A DNA stretch of 64,000 bases from Lachnospiraceae bacterium (lineage in GTDB: Bacteria; Bacillota; Clostridia; Lachnospirales; Lachnospiraceae). This document shows, one piece after another, positions 50,487-62,346 of this stretch (the stretch's first letter is position 1; each line of letters begins with the position of its first letter). The stretch spans positions 186,001 through 250,000 of the forward strand of contig JAFZVZ010000017.1 of NCBI GenBank assembly GCA_017617545.1, written 5' to 3'. The notes beneath the pieces were generated by a model. It saw only the letters and a program-made list of their open reading frames with translations, was not told the DNA's origin and searched no databases. The translations under genes were made by a program, and so were the position numbers.

Positions 50487-50568
50487 TTATGGGGCAGCAC
50501 AACACAAATGTCGCAGCGAGTATTGCGAAGCCTACGAGCGAGATATTTCGTGTTGTGCTGCCCCCCAT
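50487..50568 (-). repeat. Stem-loop element B (conserved loop core, - orientation)
   Basis: The left arm, 50487-50508 (TATGGGGCAGCACAACAC, AAAT), pairs with the right arm, 50544-50568, with a 2-nt and a 1-nt bulge. The loop holds 50514-50538, the exact 25-nt reverse complement of the core of element A. Stem sequence differs wholly from A although each is self-complementary, so stems have changed in step while the loop stayed fixed. Confidence 0.85.
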
Positions 50569-50623
50569 ATTAGTGTGGAAAAGTTGTGGAAATTGCATAA
50601 ATTGCTGGTATTTTGCGGCAAAG

Positions 50624-50634
50624 TGTGGTATGAT
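50624..50634 (+). promoter_or_regulatory. Candidate extended -10 promoter of pnp
   Basis: TGTGGTATGAT includes a TG motif one base before TATGAT (50629-50634). No good -35 box lies 17 nt upstream. It would give a ~175-nt leader for pnp. Confidence 0.45.
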
Positions 50635-50694
50635 AGCAGATGGTATGAAAAGAAGTAGAGAGCATATGTCGGATGGAGTCATTTTCCGTGACTA

Positions 50695-50733
50695 CTGAAA
50701 AGTCCGCGTTGGCGCGAAACGCAGGTTTTTCAG
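50695..50733 (+). promoter_or_regulatory. Leader hairpin of pnp
   Basis: Positions 50695-50710 (CTGAAAAGTCCGCGTT) and 50718-50733 (AACGCAGGTTTTTCAG) form an imperfect 16-bp stem with a 7-nt loop. In enteric bacteria, pnp leaders have such a stem for RNase-dependent autoregulation. A second stem, CGTCCC..GGGACG, lies near 50748-50774. Confidence 0.5.
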
Positions 50734-50816
50734 TTGTTACGGCGGCTCCGTCCCTGGCACCTGACTCCGGGACGCGCGCTGCATCGTCCGTAAATAACAG
50801 CGCAGAAAGAGGTATT

Positions 50817-52901
50817 ATGTACAAAAGTTTTTCCATGGAGCTTGCAGGCAGAACGCTGACCGTCGATATCGACCGCGTTGCCAAGCAGGCGAACGGCGCC
50901 GCACTGATGCATTACGGTGACACCACCGTACTTTCCACAGCTACGGCAAGCGAGAAGCCCAGAGACGGAATTGATTTCTTCCCTCTGAGTGTTGAGTACG
51001 AAGAGAAGATGTACGCAGTCGGCAAGATCCCCGGCGGTTTCAACAAGCGTGAAGGCAAGGCTACCGAGAACGCAGTCCTCACCTCCCGTGTTATCGACCG
51101 TCCGATGCGCCCTCTGTTCCCGAAGGACTACCGCAACGACGTTACGATCAGCAACCTCGTTCTTTCGGTTGATCCCGACAACACTCCCGAGCTCACCGCT
51201 ATGCTCGGTTCCGCGATCGCTGTTGCGGTTTCCGACATCCCGTTCGACGGCCCCTGCGCTATGACGCAGATCGGTCTCATCGACGGCCAGTTCATCGTAA
51301 ACCCGTCCCAGACGCAGATGCAGGTTTCCGACCTCAAACTCACCGTCGCTTCCACGAGAGAGAAGGTCATCATGATCGAGGCGGGCGCTAACGAGCTTCC
51401 CGAGGACAAGATGATCGAGGCGATCTACCTTGCAGACTCCGTCAACAAGGACATCATCAAGTTCATCGACAAGATCGTTGCAGAGTGCGGCAAGGCTAAG
51501 CACAGCTACACGAGCTGCGCGATCCCGGAAGAGCTGTTCGCAGCGATCAAGGAGATCGTTCCTCCGGCAGACATGGAAGTTCTCATGTTCTCCCCGGAGA
51601 AGCAGGAGCGCGAGGAGCGCATCCGCGCGATGAAGGACACGCTCGCTGAGAAGTTCGCTGAGAACGAAGAGTGGCTTCCGCTCATCGACGAGGCTGTTTA
51701 CCAGTACGAGAAGAAGACGGTTCGGAAAATGATCCTCAAGGACCACAAGCGTCCCGACGGTCGTGAGCTTACGCAGATCCGTCCGCTCTCCGCTGAAGTT
51801 GACATCATTCCGAGAGTTCACGGTTCCTCGATGTTCACCAGAGGTCAGACGCAGATCTGCGACATCGTAACGCTTGCTCCTCTTGCAGACGCACAGAAGC
51901 TTGACGGTCTCGATGAAACCGCTGTGAACAAGAGATATATGCATCACTACAATTTCCCGTCGTACTCCGTAGGCGAGACGAAGCCTTCGAGAGGACCGGG
52001 ACGCCGCGAGATCGGTCACGGCGCACTCGCTGAGAGAGCGCTCCTTCCGGTTCTCCCGAGCGAGGAAGAGTTCCCTTACGCAATCCGTGCCGTATCCGAG
52101 ACGTTCGAATCCAACGGCTCGACCTCCATGGCTTCGACGTGTGCATCCTGCATGTCCCTCATGGCAGCAGGTGTTCCGATCAAGCGTATGGTTGCCGGTA
52201 TCAGCTGCGGTCTTGTGACCGGCGAAACCGATGACGATTATGTGCTTCTCACCGATATCCAGGGTCTTGAGGACTTCTTCGGTGATATGGACTTCAAGGT
52301 AACCGGTACGACCGAAGGTATCACCGCGATCCAGATGGATATCAAGATCCACGGTCTTACCCGTCCGATCGTAGAGGGCGCCATCAAGCGTTGCCGCGAG
52401 GCAAGACTGTTCATCATGGACACCTGCATGAAGCCTGCGATCGCAGAGCCTCGCAAGGAAGTCAGCAAGTTCGCTCCGAAGATCGTTCAGATCCAGATCG
52501 ATCCTGCGAAGATCGGCGATGTCGTCGGCCAGAGAGGCAAGACGATCAACGCGATCATCGAGCAGACCGGTGTTCGCATCGATATCGATGACAGCGGTGC
52601 GGTTTCCATCTGCGGAACCGACAAGGATGCGATGGACAAGGCGATCAAGCTTGTGCAGACGATCGTTACCGATTTTGAGGAAGGCATGGTTCTTGAGGGA
52701 ACGGTTGTCAGCATCAAGGATTTCGGCGCATTTATCGAGTTTGCACCCGGCAAGGAGGGAATGGTTCACATTTCCAAGATTGCCAAGAACCGCATCAACC
52801 GCGTTGAGGATGTGCTCACGCTCGGCGATCATGTCAAGTGTGTCTGCCTCGGAAAGGACAAGATGGGCCGCCTGAGTTTCTCCATCAAGGATGTAAAGTA
52901 A
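50817..52901 (+). CDS. pnp: Polyribonucleotide nucleotidyltransferase (PNPase)
   Basis: A 694-residue phosphorolytic 3'-5' exoribonuclease. Two RNase PH domains: the first from FSMELAGRTLTVDI with FFPLSVEYEEKMYAVGKIPGG, the second with RPDGRELTQIRPL, GSSMFTRGQTQ and SNGSTSMASTCASCMSLM. A helical linker lies between them, then KH (IGDVVGQRGKTINAIIEQTG) and S1 (VVSIKDFGAFIEFAPGKEGMVHISKI). RBS AGAGGT; ATG 50817 gives the normal family start MYKSFSMELAG. The upstream in-frame ATG 50673 is rejected. Confidence 0.97.
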   Translation: MYKSFSMELAGRTLTVDIDRVAKQANGAALMHYGDTTVLSTATASEKPRDGIDFFPLSVEYEEKMYAVGKIPGGFNKREGKATENAVLTSRVIDRPMRPLFPKDYRNDVTISNLVLSVDPDNTPELTAMLGSAIAVAVSDIPFDGPCAMTQIGLIDGQFIVNPSQTQMQVSDLKLTVASTREKVIMIEAGANELPEDKMIEAIYLADSVNKDIIKFIDKIVAECGKAKHSYTSCAIPEELFAAIKEIVPPADMEVLMFSPEKQEREERIRAMKDTLAEKFAENEEWLPLIDEAVYQYEKKTVRKMILKDHKRPDGRELTQIRPLSAEVDIIPRVHGSSMFTRGQTQICDIVTLAPLADAQKLDGLDETAVNKRYMHHYNFPSYSVGETKPSRGPGRREIGHGALAERALLPVLPSEEEFPYAIRAVSETFESNGSTSMASTCASCMSLMAAGVPIKRMVAGISCGLVTGETDDDYVLLTDIQGLEDFFGDMDFKVTGTTEGITAIQMDIKIHGLTRPIVEGAIKRCREARLFIMDTCMKPAIAEPRKEVSKFAPKIVQIQIDPAKIGDVVGQRGKTINAIIEQTGVRIDIDDSGAVSICGTDKDAMDKAIKLVQTIVTDFEEGMVLEGTVVSIKDFGAFIEFAPGKEGMVHISKIAKNRINRVEDVLTLGDHVKCVCLGKDKMGRLSFSIKDVK

Positions 52902-52916
52902 CAACAGGCATACATT

Positions 52917-56028
<3,112 letters not shown>

Positions 56029-56072
56029 TGAACACGGCAAGAGGAGCCAAGATTTCACAACCGGAGTATTTC

Positions 56073-58286
56073 ATGAGCAGATTACTGTATAACAAGCCGG
56101 CCGGACGCGACTGGAATCGCGGACTTCCCGTCGGCAACGGAAAAATCGGTGCCATGATCCTCGGCGATGCCGCTTCGACGGTTCTCATGCTCAATGAGGA
56201 CAGTCTCTGGTACGGCGGTCCGATCGACCGCGTGAACCAGGACGCGAAGGAGCACCTGCCCGAGGTTCGCGACCTCATTCTGAACGGACGCATACCTGAA
56301 GCGGAACAGCTGATGCTCCGCACATTTTCCGCTGTACCGACGACCTGCCGCACGTACTCTGTGCTCGGCAATCTGACAGTGCGGTATGCGGGACTTCCCG
56401 CGGAGTGCAGCGAATACTCAAGGGAGCTCGATCTGGACGAAGCGGTTGCAACATGCGTGCGGAAGAGTACGAAAGCCATCCGTGAGACTGTATTTTGCGA
56501 CGAAACGACGAACCTTCTCGTATTTCGCGCGGTGTCCGAGGATGGTGAACCGTTCGATGTGTGCGCGGAGTTCGACCGGATGAACTGGTACGACCAGGGT
56601 TTCCACGACGGGAACGTTGTCTACGCGCTCGGAAAGCTTGCAGGAGAGGATTATTCCTTCTGCGCAGGCATGACGGCGTTCACCGACAACAGCAGCGAGG
56701 AAGTGACCGCTCGGCGCATTAACGCAAGCGGTGTTCGCAGTTTCTGCCTTCTGTTCACGGCAGCGACAACCTACCGCGAGGCAGATCCTCTGTCGTATGT
56801 TCGCTCGTCGCTCGGCTTTGCCGCGTGCCCGTATGATAAGCTTCTTCAGATGCACAAGGAGAGCTATCAGAAAGCGTTCGGGCGCGTGCGGCTTACGCTT
56901 CCGTACGACAAGGAACTCGACCTCCTGCCCACGGACGAACGTCTTGCGCGCATGGACGAGGCTCATCCGGACAACGGATTACTCACAACGTATTTTGATT
57001 TCGGACGATATCTTCTGATCTCCAGTTCCGCGCCGGGATCGCTTCCTGCGAACCTGCAGGGCATCTGGAACCCCCACATGGATCCGCCGTGGGGCAGTAA
57101 GTTTACGATCAATATCAACCTTCAGATGAACTACTGGCCGGTCGACACGCTCGGACTTTCCGAGTACGCGGAGCCCTTGTTCACACTGATGAAGCGCATG
57201 TACGAGCGCGGCCGCAAGACCGCGTACGACATGTACGGATGCCGCGGTACCGTGGCACATCACAACACCGACCTGTGGGGCGATACAGCGCCTCAGGACG
57301 AGTGGATCCCGGGCACGTACTGGGTGATGGGCATGGCATGGCTCTGCACACATGTGTGGAAGCATTACCGCTACACGCTCGACGAGGCGTTCCTATCGGA
57401 GATGTTCCCGATCGTCAAAGAAGCAGTGCTTTTCTTCCACGATTTCTGCATCGAGCGCGACGGCATGGCCGTGATCGTTCCTTCGGTTTCTCCGGAAAAT
57501 ACGTACATCCTGCCTGACGGCACAAAGGGTTGCGCATGTTACAACTCCACAATGGACGTTGAGATCCTTCGCGACCTTCTGACGCAGTTCCTTGAGATGT
57601 GCGATATCACCGGGCAGTACGACGAGGATTTCATCGAGACGACGAAAGAGCTGCTTTCCAAGCTGCCTCCGATCCGCATCGGCCGCTACGGCCAGATCAT
57701 GGAGTGGGCGGAGGATTACGAGGAAGAGGAGCCCGGACACCGGCATATTTCCCATCTGTACGGACTGTATCCGTCGGATCAGATTTCAACAGATGATACA
57801 CCCGAACTCGCCGAAGCCGCCAAGGTTACACTTCAGCGAAGACTTTCGCACGGCGGAGGGCATACGGGCTGGAGCCGTGCCTGGATTCTCAACATGTTTG
57901 CCCGTTTGGAAGACGGCAGAAAATGCAGTGAGAACCTCTTCGCACTATTGAAGAGTTCCACGCTTCCGAACCTTTTGGACAACCATCCGCCGTTCCAGAT
58001 CGACGGCAATTTCGGTGCGATCGCAGCCTATGCGGAGATGCTTCTGCAGAGCAACGAAAGACGCGTAAAGCTTCTTCCGGCACTCCCGCCGCAATGGAAA
58101 GACGGAAGCATATGCGGTCTTGTCGCCGACGGCGGTGCGCGCTATAGCTTTGAATGGCAGAACGGCAGGGTAGTTTCCTGCAAGATCACGGCAGGACCCG
58201 CGGATTACCGCACAAAGCTCTATGTGAACGACACATGCATTGATGTTTCGGTTTCCGCAGGAAGCACGGAAACTATTCAACTTTAA
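56073..58286 (+). CDS. Glycoside hydrolase family 95 protein (alpha-L-fucosidase type)
   Basis: A 737-residue inverting glycosidase. GH95 landmarks: [54 protein letters not shown] split over the barrel entry, [43 protein letters not shown] and QIDGNFG. The NTD, SPEN and DGNFG segments match the regions that carry the catalytic Asn, Glu and Asp in characterised members. No signal peptide. ATG 56073 with CGGAG nine bases ahead is preferred to 56028. Fucose and L-galactose cleavage both occur in GH95. Confidence 0.9.
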   Translation: MSRLLYNKPAGRDWNRGLPVGNGKIGAMILGDAASTVLMLNEDSLWYGGPIDRVNQDAKEHLPEVRDLILNGRIPEAEQLMLRTFSAVPTTCRTYSVLGNLTVRYAGLPAECSEYSRELDLDEAVATCVRKSTKAIRETVFCDETTNLLVFRAVSEDGEPFDVCAEFDRMNWYDQGFHDGNVVYALGKLAGEDYSFCAGMTAFTDNSSEEVTARRINASGVRSFCLLFTAATTYREADPLSYVRSSLGFAACPYDKLLQMHKESYQKAFGRVRLTLPYDKELDLLPTDERLARMDEAHPDNGLLTTYFDFGRYLLISSSAPGSLPANLQGIWNPHMDPPWGSKFTININLQMNYWPVDTLGLSEYAEPLFTLMKRMYERGRKTAYDMYGCRGTVAHHNTDLWGDTAPQDEWIPGTYWVMGMAWLCTHVWKHYRYTLDEAFLSEMFPIVKEAVLFFHDFCIERDGMAVIVPSVSPENTYILPDGTKGCACYNSTMDVEILRDLLTQFLEMCDITGQYDEDFIETTKELLSKLPPIRIGRYGQIMEWAEDYEEEEPGHRHISHLYGLYPSDQISTDDTPELAEAAKVTLQRRLSHGGGHTGWSRAWILNMFARLEDGRKCSENLFALLKSSTLPNLLDNHPPFQIDGNFGAIAAYAEMLLQSNERRVKLLPALPPQWKDGSICGLVADGGARYSFEWQNGRVVSCKITAGPADYRTKLYVNDTCIDVSVSAGSTETIQL

Positions 58287-58307
58287 AAACTAGGGAGGTA
58301 ACGCCGC

Positions 58308-59159
58308 GTGAGTTTTTTCGACATTCTGAAAATGCTTCTGATCGCTGCGGCGGAATCTCTCACGGAATGGATCCCCGTGGGAAACACGGGTCACCTGGCA
58401 GTCCTCGGGCACTACCTGGGCTTTGAGGGATGGAAGAGCAGCGCCGCTGTACGCGAGATCTTCGTCTCAGCAGCGACAACGGGAACCGTCCTTGCCGCGT
58501 GCGCGTTGTTCCTGCCGAACAACGGATTGTTCGTACGCATGCCGGACGAACGCAGGATACTTGCGAGAGAACGCCTTCGCTTCTATGTTGCGATCGCTCT
58601 CGGATGGCTTCCTTGCCTTCTGGTAACGCTGGCGTTCGGGGAACTATTTTCCGACTTCATATACGATCCCGAGTCGGTGAAGAACCTGAAGCTCATCATG
58701 GTTCTCATGATCGTAGGAGGAGCGGCACAGTTTCTGTTTGAACTTCGAAACCGGAAAGTAATGCCAAGATATGAGCGGCTGGAGGAGGTTCCTCCGGCGA
58801 TCATCCTGCTGATCAGTCTTCTCCAAATCATCGGATTGTTGCCGGGAACTTGCCGTTTCGGCCTTGCCATCCTTCTGGCAGTCATGCTCGGCGTATCGAA
58901 GCGCACCGCGGTGACACTGTCGGTATTTGTCAATCTGCCGTCACTGTTCGTGTTCGGCATCATACCGATGATACGGCGCATCAGCGTCGTGAACGGCATC
59001 CTCATTTCCGAGATGCTGATGGCAGGAATCCTCGCGTTTTTGATTTCATTTTTCATGCTGCGAACCATCGCAGACTGGCTTACGAAAGATTCATTTGTAC
59101 GGTTCGGCCGCTACCGGATCGCATTCGGTATAGTCTTGTATCTTTTTACCATACTTTAG
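58308..59159 (+). CDS. Divergent UppP/BacA-family membrane protein (undecaprenyl-diphosphatase-like)
   Basis: A 283-residue protein with about eight hydrophobic segments and UppP layout. The first motif reads AESLTEWIPVGNTGHLAVLG, where the family has EGLTEFLPVSSTGHL. The second reads LPGTCRFGLAILLAVMLGVSK, where the family has PGxSRSG. The glutamates, the His and the Arg are kept, but the serines near the active site are replaced. It may be a paralogue with altered substrate. The start is GTG 58308 after GGGAGG. It is followed after 12 nt by ftsK. Confidence 0.78.
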   Translation: MSFFDILKMLLIAAAESLTEWIPVGNTGHLAVLGHYLGFEGWKSSAAVREIFVSAATTGTVLAACALFLPNNGLFVRMPDERRILARERLRFYVAIALGWLPCLLVTLAFGELFSDFIYDPESVKNLKLIMVLMIVGGAAQFLFELRNRKVMPRYERLEEVPPAIILLISLLQIIGLLPGTCRFGLAILLAVMLGVSKRTAVTLSVFVNLPSLFVFGIIPMIRRISVVNGILISEMLMAGILAFLISFFMLRTIADWLTKDSFVRFGRYRIAFGIVLYLFTIL

Positions 59160-59171
59160 GAGGGGGACATT

Positions 59172-62100
59172 ATGGCAAACAAGAAGACATATCCCGAGAC
59201 GGATACCAAGAAGAACCAGAACAGATCGGGTAACAACAATGCCAAGATCAGCAAGGATTCTTCCTCGAAGTCATCCAAGAAGGACGAAGAGGGTCTTGAA
59301 GAGTTCATTGCTGAAAAGAAAGCTTCCAATCTGAAGCATAAGCAGGTCCGGGACGAGGTCATTCTGATCATCACCGGACTGATCGGCATACTCATTTATC
59401 TGAGTTTTATGAACACCTGCGGCATCGTCGGCAAGGGCATCAAGAACCTTCTGTTCGGATTGCTCGGCGGCTTCATTCCGTATCTGTTCCCGATCGCATT
59501 GTTCTGCCTTGTATTTTACGTATTGCGCAACCCGGACGATCCGCTCGCGATGAAGAAGACTACGGTTTTCCTGATTTCGCAGTTTGTGCTGGCAGGCATC
59601 ATTCACCTGTTCAGCAACGTCGCAGCCGAGGAAAAATTCTTCCGCTCCTTCGTTGTCGGCTATGAGGAGAGACGCGGAGGCGGCCTGTTCGGCGCATGCC
59701 TTTCGAAGCCTTTATACCTTCTGTTCGGCAAGATTGCTTCCGTGATCATCCTGATCGCGCTGTTGCTCGTGTGCATCATCCTGATCATCGGACGCGCCGT
59801 GTTCCGTGACATCTACGAATACTACAAAGAGCGCAAGCGCCTTCGCGAGGAGGCTGCGAACGCCATATACGATGACAACTCGCCGTACGCGATCCCGGAG
59901 GAGACTTCCTCCCAGGTGTTTACGATCGAGGATATTCAGGAACAAAACCGCAAGAAACGCGTCACCATGGTCGATGCCGTTCCTCCGGAAGGCCCCGTGG
60001 ATCTGAGTTTCTACGGTGAGCCGCCGAAGAAAGTTGAAGCGCCGAAGCAGAGCTTTATGGACAAGCTCCTCGGCCGCAACAAACCGGCCCCCGCGGCGCC
60101 CACCTACACCGCGATCTTCGTGGATGGGGAAAATGTTTCCACAACACAGACGGGCGCTCCCAACGCCGCAACCGCTCAGGCAGGTTATACGGGCGCTAAC
60201 ACCGGCTATACCGGACAGTACAACCAAAATCCCGCAGCGGTTCCTGCGGACGGCACCGGACGTCCCGGCGAGTATGTACTCGATTCCCGCGTGTCCCAGA
60301 CCGGTCATCCGATCTACCAGATCGAGCTCGATCAGAAGTTCCGTGAGACGAACGGAGCTGCTGGCAACAGTATCTTAAAGACCGATTATGCGGAGAGAGG
60401 CGACGCGGGCGTACCCGTATCCGAGCGCGAGGCAGCGAGACGAGCAGAGGTTGACCGCAAGTTAAACAGCGGCGCATCCACGCCTGCTCCCGCACCCGAA
60501 ACGCCCCATAAACGCAGTGCTGAAAGACCCGACATTACGATCAGCGGTCTGAATGATAACGATCATACCGGTTACGAGGATGGTGTCAATCCTTACGATG
60601 CCGTGGAGGCAGACGAGGCTGTCGCTCCGTCCAAGGAGGAGCTGCTTGCAGGCGGTATCCGCAAGACACAGCTTCCGAATGCAGACGCTCCCGCTGACGG
60701 AACTAACGCCGCTCAGAACGCACAAAACGCAGGCGCGCAGGGCGCTGCCGAAGACGTGCCCGTGGTTCCTGTTGTCAAGCCTCCGAAGGTATACCGGTTC
60801 CCGCCGATCGACCTGTTGAAGCGTCCCTCCGGCAAGAACGAGGGCATGACGCCTGAGCTTCTCAAGGCAACCGCCGCGAAGCTCGAATCGACGCTGCAGA
60901 GCTTCGGCGTCAACGTGACCGTGACGAACATCAGCTGCGGACCGAGCGTCACCCGCTACGAGCTCACTCCGGAGCAGGGCGTTAAAGTTAGCCGTATCAC
61001 AAATTTGGAAAATGATATCAAGCTGAACCTGGCAGCTTCCGACATCCGTATCGAGGCACCGATCCCCGGCAAATCCGCCGTCGGCATCGAAGTCCCGAAC
61101 GCGGAGGCTTCCGGCGTATTGCTCCGCACGCTCATCGAGTCAAAGGAGTTCAAGACCAACGAGGGCAAGATCTCATTTGCCGTAGGTAAGGACATCGGAG
61201 GACGCATCGTCATCTCCGACATCGCGAAGATGCCTCACCTTTTGATCGCAGGCGCTACCGGTTCCGGAAAATCCGTCTGCATCAACACGATGATCATCAG
61301 CCTTCTGTACAAGTACAAGCCGGATGATCTGCGAATCATCATGATCGACCCGAAGGTCGTGGAGCTTAGCGTATACAACGGAATTCCGCACCTTCTGATC
61401 CCTGTTGTCACCGATCCTCGCAAGGCGAGCAGCGCTCTGAACTGGGCAGTGCAGGAGATGACCGGACGTTATGATCTGTTCGCGCAGCTCGGCGTTCGCA
61501 ACCTTGAGGGATACAATGAGAAGATTGCTTCAAACGATGAGCCGATCCTCGACAAGAGCGGAAATACACTTCGCAAGAAGCCTCAGATCGTCATCATCGT
61601 CGACGAGCTTGCCGACCTCATGATGGTCGCTCCGGGCGAGGTTGAAGACGCGATCTGCCGTCTGGCACAGTTAGCGCGTGCCGCAGGAATTCACCTTGTG
61701 ATCGCGACACAGCGTCCGTCCGTGGACGTCATCACGGGTCTGATCAAGGCAAACATTCCGTCGAGAATCGCATTTGCCGTATCCTCGGGTATCGACTCGA
61801 GAACCATTCTCGACCAGGTCGGCGCTGAGAAGCTGCTCGGCAAGGGCGACATGCTGTTCTTCCCGCAAGGCATTCCGAAGCCCGTCCGTCTGCAGGGTCC
61901 GTTCGTCTCCGACGAGGAGATCCAGCACATTGTCGATTACATGATCGAGAAGAACGGCGCGGATTACGACGAAACAGCAGCGGAGGGCATCAAAAACGGC
62001 GTGGGAACAGTCGCTGAGCAGATGAAGGCGGCGTCCGCCGATGCGGAACCCGACGACGGAAGAGACGAGTATTTTGCTCAGGCCGGACGGTTTATCATCG

Positions 62101-62288
62101 AGAAGGACAAGGCGTCCATCGGTATGCTGCAGCGTGTCTACAAGATCGGTTTCAACCGCGCCGCGCGCATCATGGACCAGCTGTCCGAGGCAGGCGTTGT
62201 CGGACCTGAAGAGGGCACAAAGCCTCGCAAGATCCTGATGACTGCCGACCAGTTCGAGACGTTCTTAAAATCCGGAGGGAACAATTAA
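59172..62288 (+). CDS. ftsK: DNA translocase FtsK/SpoIIIE family
   Basis: A 1038-residue septal DNA pump. A charged start, then about four membrane segments (between ~58 and 215), a long low-complexity linker (~240-535, rich in Ala/Gly/Thr/Asn), then alpha/beta motor domains with Walker A GATGSGKS (~695), [16 protein letters not shown], Walker [13 protein letters not shown] and [23 protein letters not shown]-terminal winged-helix gamma domain ([31 protein letters not shown]) would read polarity motifs. RBS AGGAGGGGG. Confidence 0.95.
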   Translation: MANKKTYPETDTKKNQNRSGNNNAKISKDSSSKSSKKDEEGLEEFIAEKKASNLKHKQVRDEVILIITGLIGILIYLSFMNTCGIVGKGIKNLLFGLLGGFIPYLFPIALFCLVFYVLRNPDDPLAMKKTTVFLISQFVLAGIIHLFSNVAAEEKFFRSFVVGYEERRGGGLFGACLSKPLYLLFGKIASVIILIALLLVCIILIIGRAVFRDIYEYYKERKRLREEAANAIYDDNSPYAIPEETSSQVFTIEDIQEQNRKKRVTMVDAVPPEGPVDLSFYGEPPKKVEAPKQSFMDKLLGRNKPAPAAPTYTAIFVDGENVSTTQTGAPNAATAQAGYTGANTGYTGQYNQNPAAVPADGTGRPGEYVLDSRVSQTGHPIYQIELDQKFRETNGAAGNSILKTDYAERGDAGVPVSEREAARRAEVDRKLNSGASTPAPAPETPHKRSAERPDITISGLNDNDHTGYEDGVNPYDAVEADEAVAPSKEELLAGGIRKTQLPNADAPADGTNAAQNAQNAGAQGAAEDVPVVPVVKPPKVYRFPPIDLLKRPSGKNEGMTPELLKATAAKLESTLQSFGVNVTVTNISCGPSVTRYELTPEQGVKVSRITNLENDIKLNLAASDIRIEAPIPGKSAVGIEVPNAEASGVLLRTLIESKEFKTNEGKISFAVGKDIGGRIVISDIAKMPHLLIAGATGSGKSVCINTMIISLLYKYKPDDLRIIMIDPKVVELSVYNGIPHLLIPVVTDPRKASSALNWAVQEMTGRYDLFAQLGVRNLEGYNEKIASNDEPILDKSGNTLRKKPQIVIIVDELADLMMVAPGEVEDAICRLAQLARAAGIHLVIATQRPSVDVITGLIKANIPSRIAFAVSSGIDSRTILDQVGAEKLLGKGDMLFFPQGIPKPVRLQGPFVSDEEIQHIVDYMIEKNGADYDETAAEGIKNGVGTVAEQMKAASADAEPDDGRDEYFAQAGRFIIEKDKASIGMLQRVYKIGFNRAARIMDQLSEAGVVGPEEGTKPRKILMTADQFETFLKSGGNN

Positions 62289-62346
62289 TCATTGTTTTCT
62301 AAGGTAATCAGTTTAGGTTGTTTCAAGTTACAGACAGGATATTTTC

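Larger units (their letters stand above)
50225..50816. other. Long intergenic region upstream of pnp
   Basis: About 590 nt between the GH5 terminator and the pnp start with no convincing gene. It is more AT-rich than its surroundings and holds two related stem-loop elements in opposite orientation, a probable extended -10 promoter, a CATTTTCCG copy at 50680-50688 and a leader hairpin. An in-frame ATG at 50673 would add 48 residues to PNPase, but these do not match the family N-terminus. Confidence 0.75.

Noticed and set aside
50267..50568. CRISPR array or integron attC reading of the two repeats upstream of pnp.
   Set aside because: Only two copies, in opposite orientation, no regular spacers, no cas or integrase gene and no attC core sites.
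50673..50816. A 48-residue N-terminal extension of PNPase from ATG 50673.
   Set aside because: It does not match the PNPase start, lies over the leader hairpins, and ATG 50817 has a good RBS and the normal MYKSFSMELAG start.
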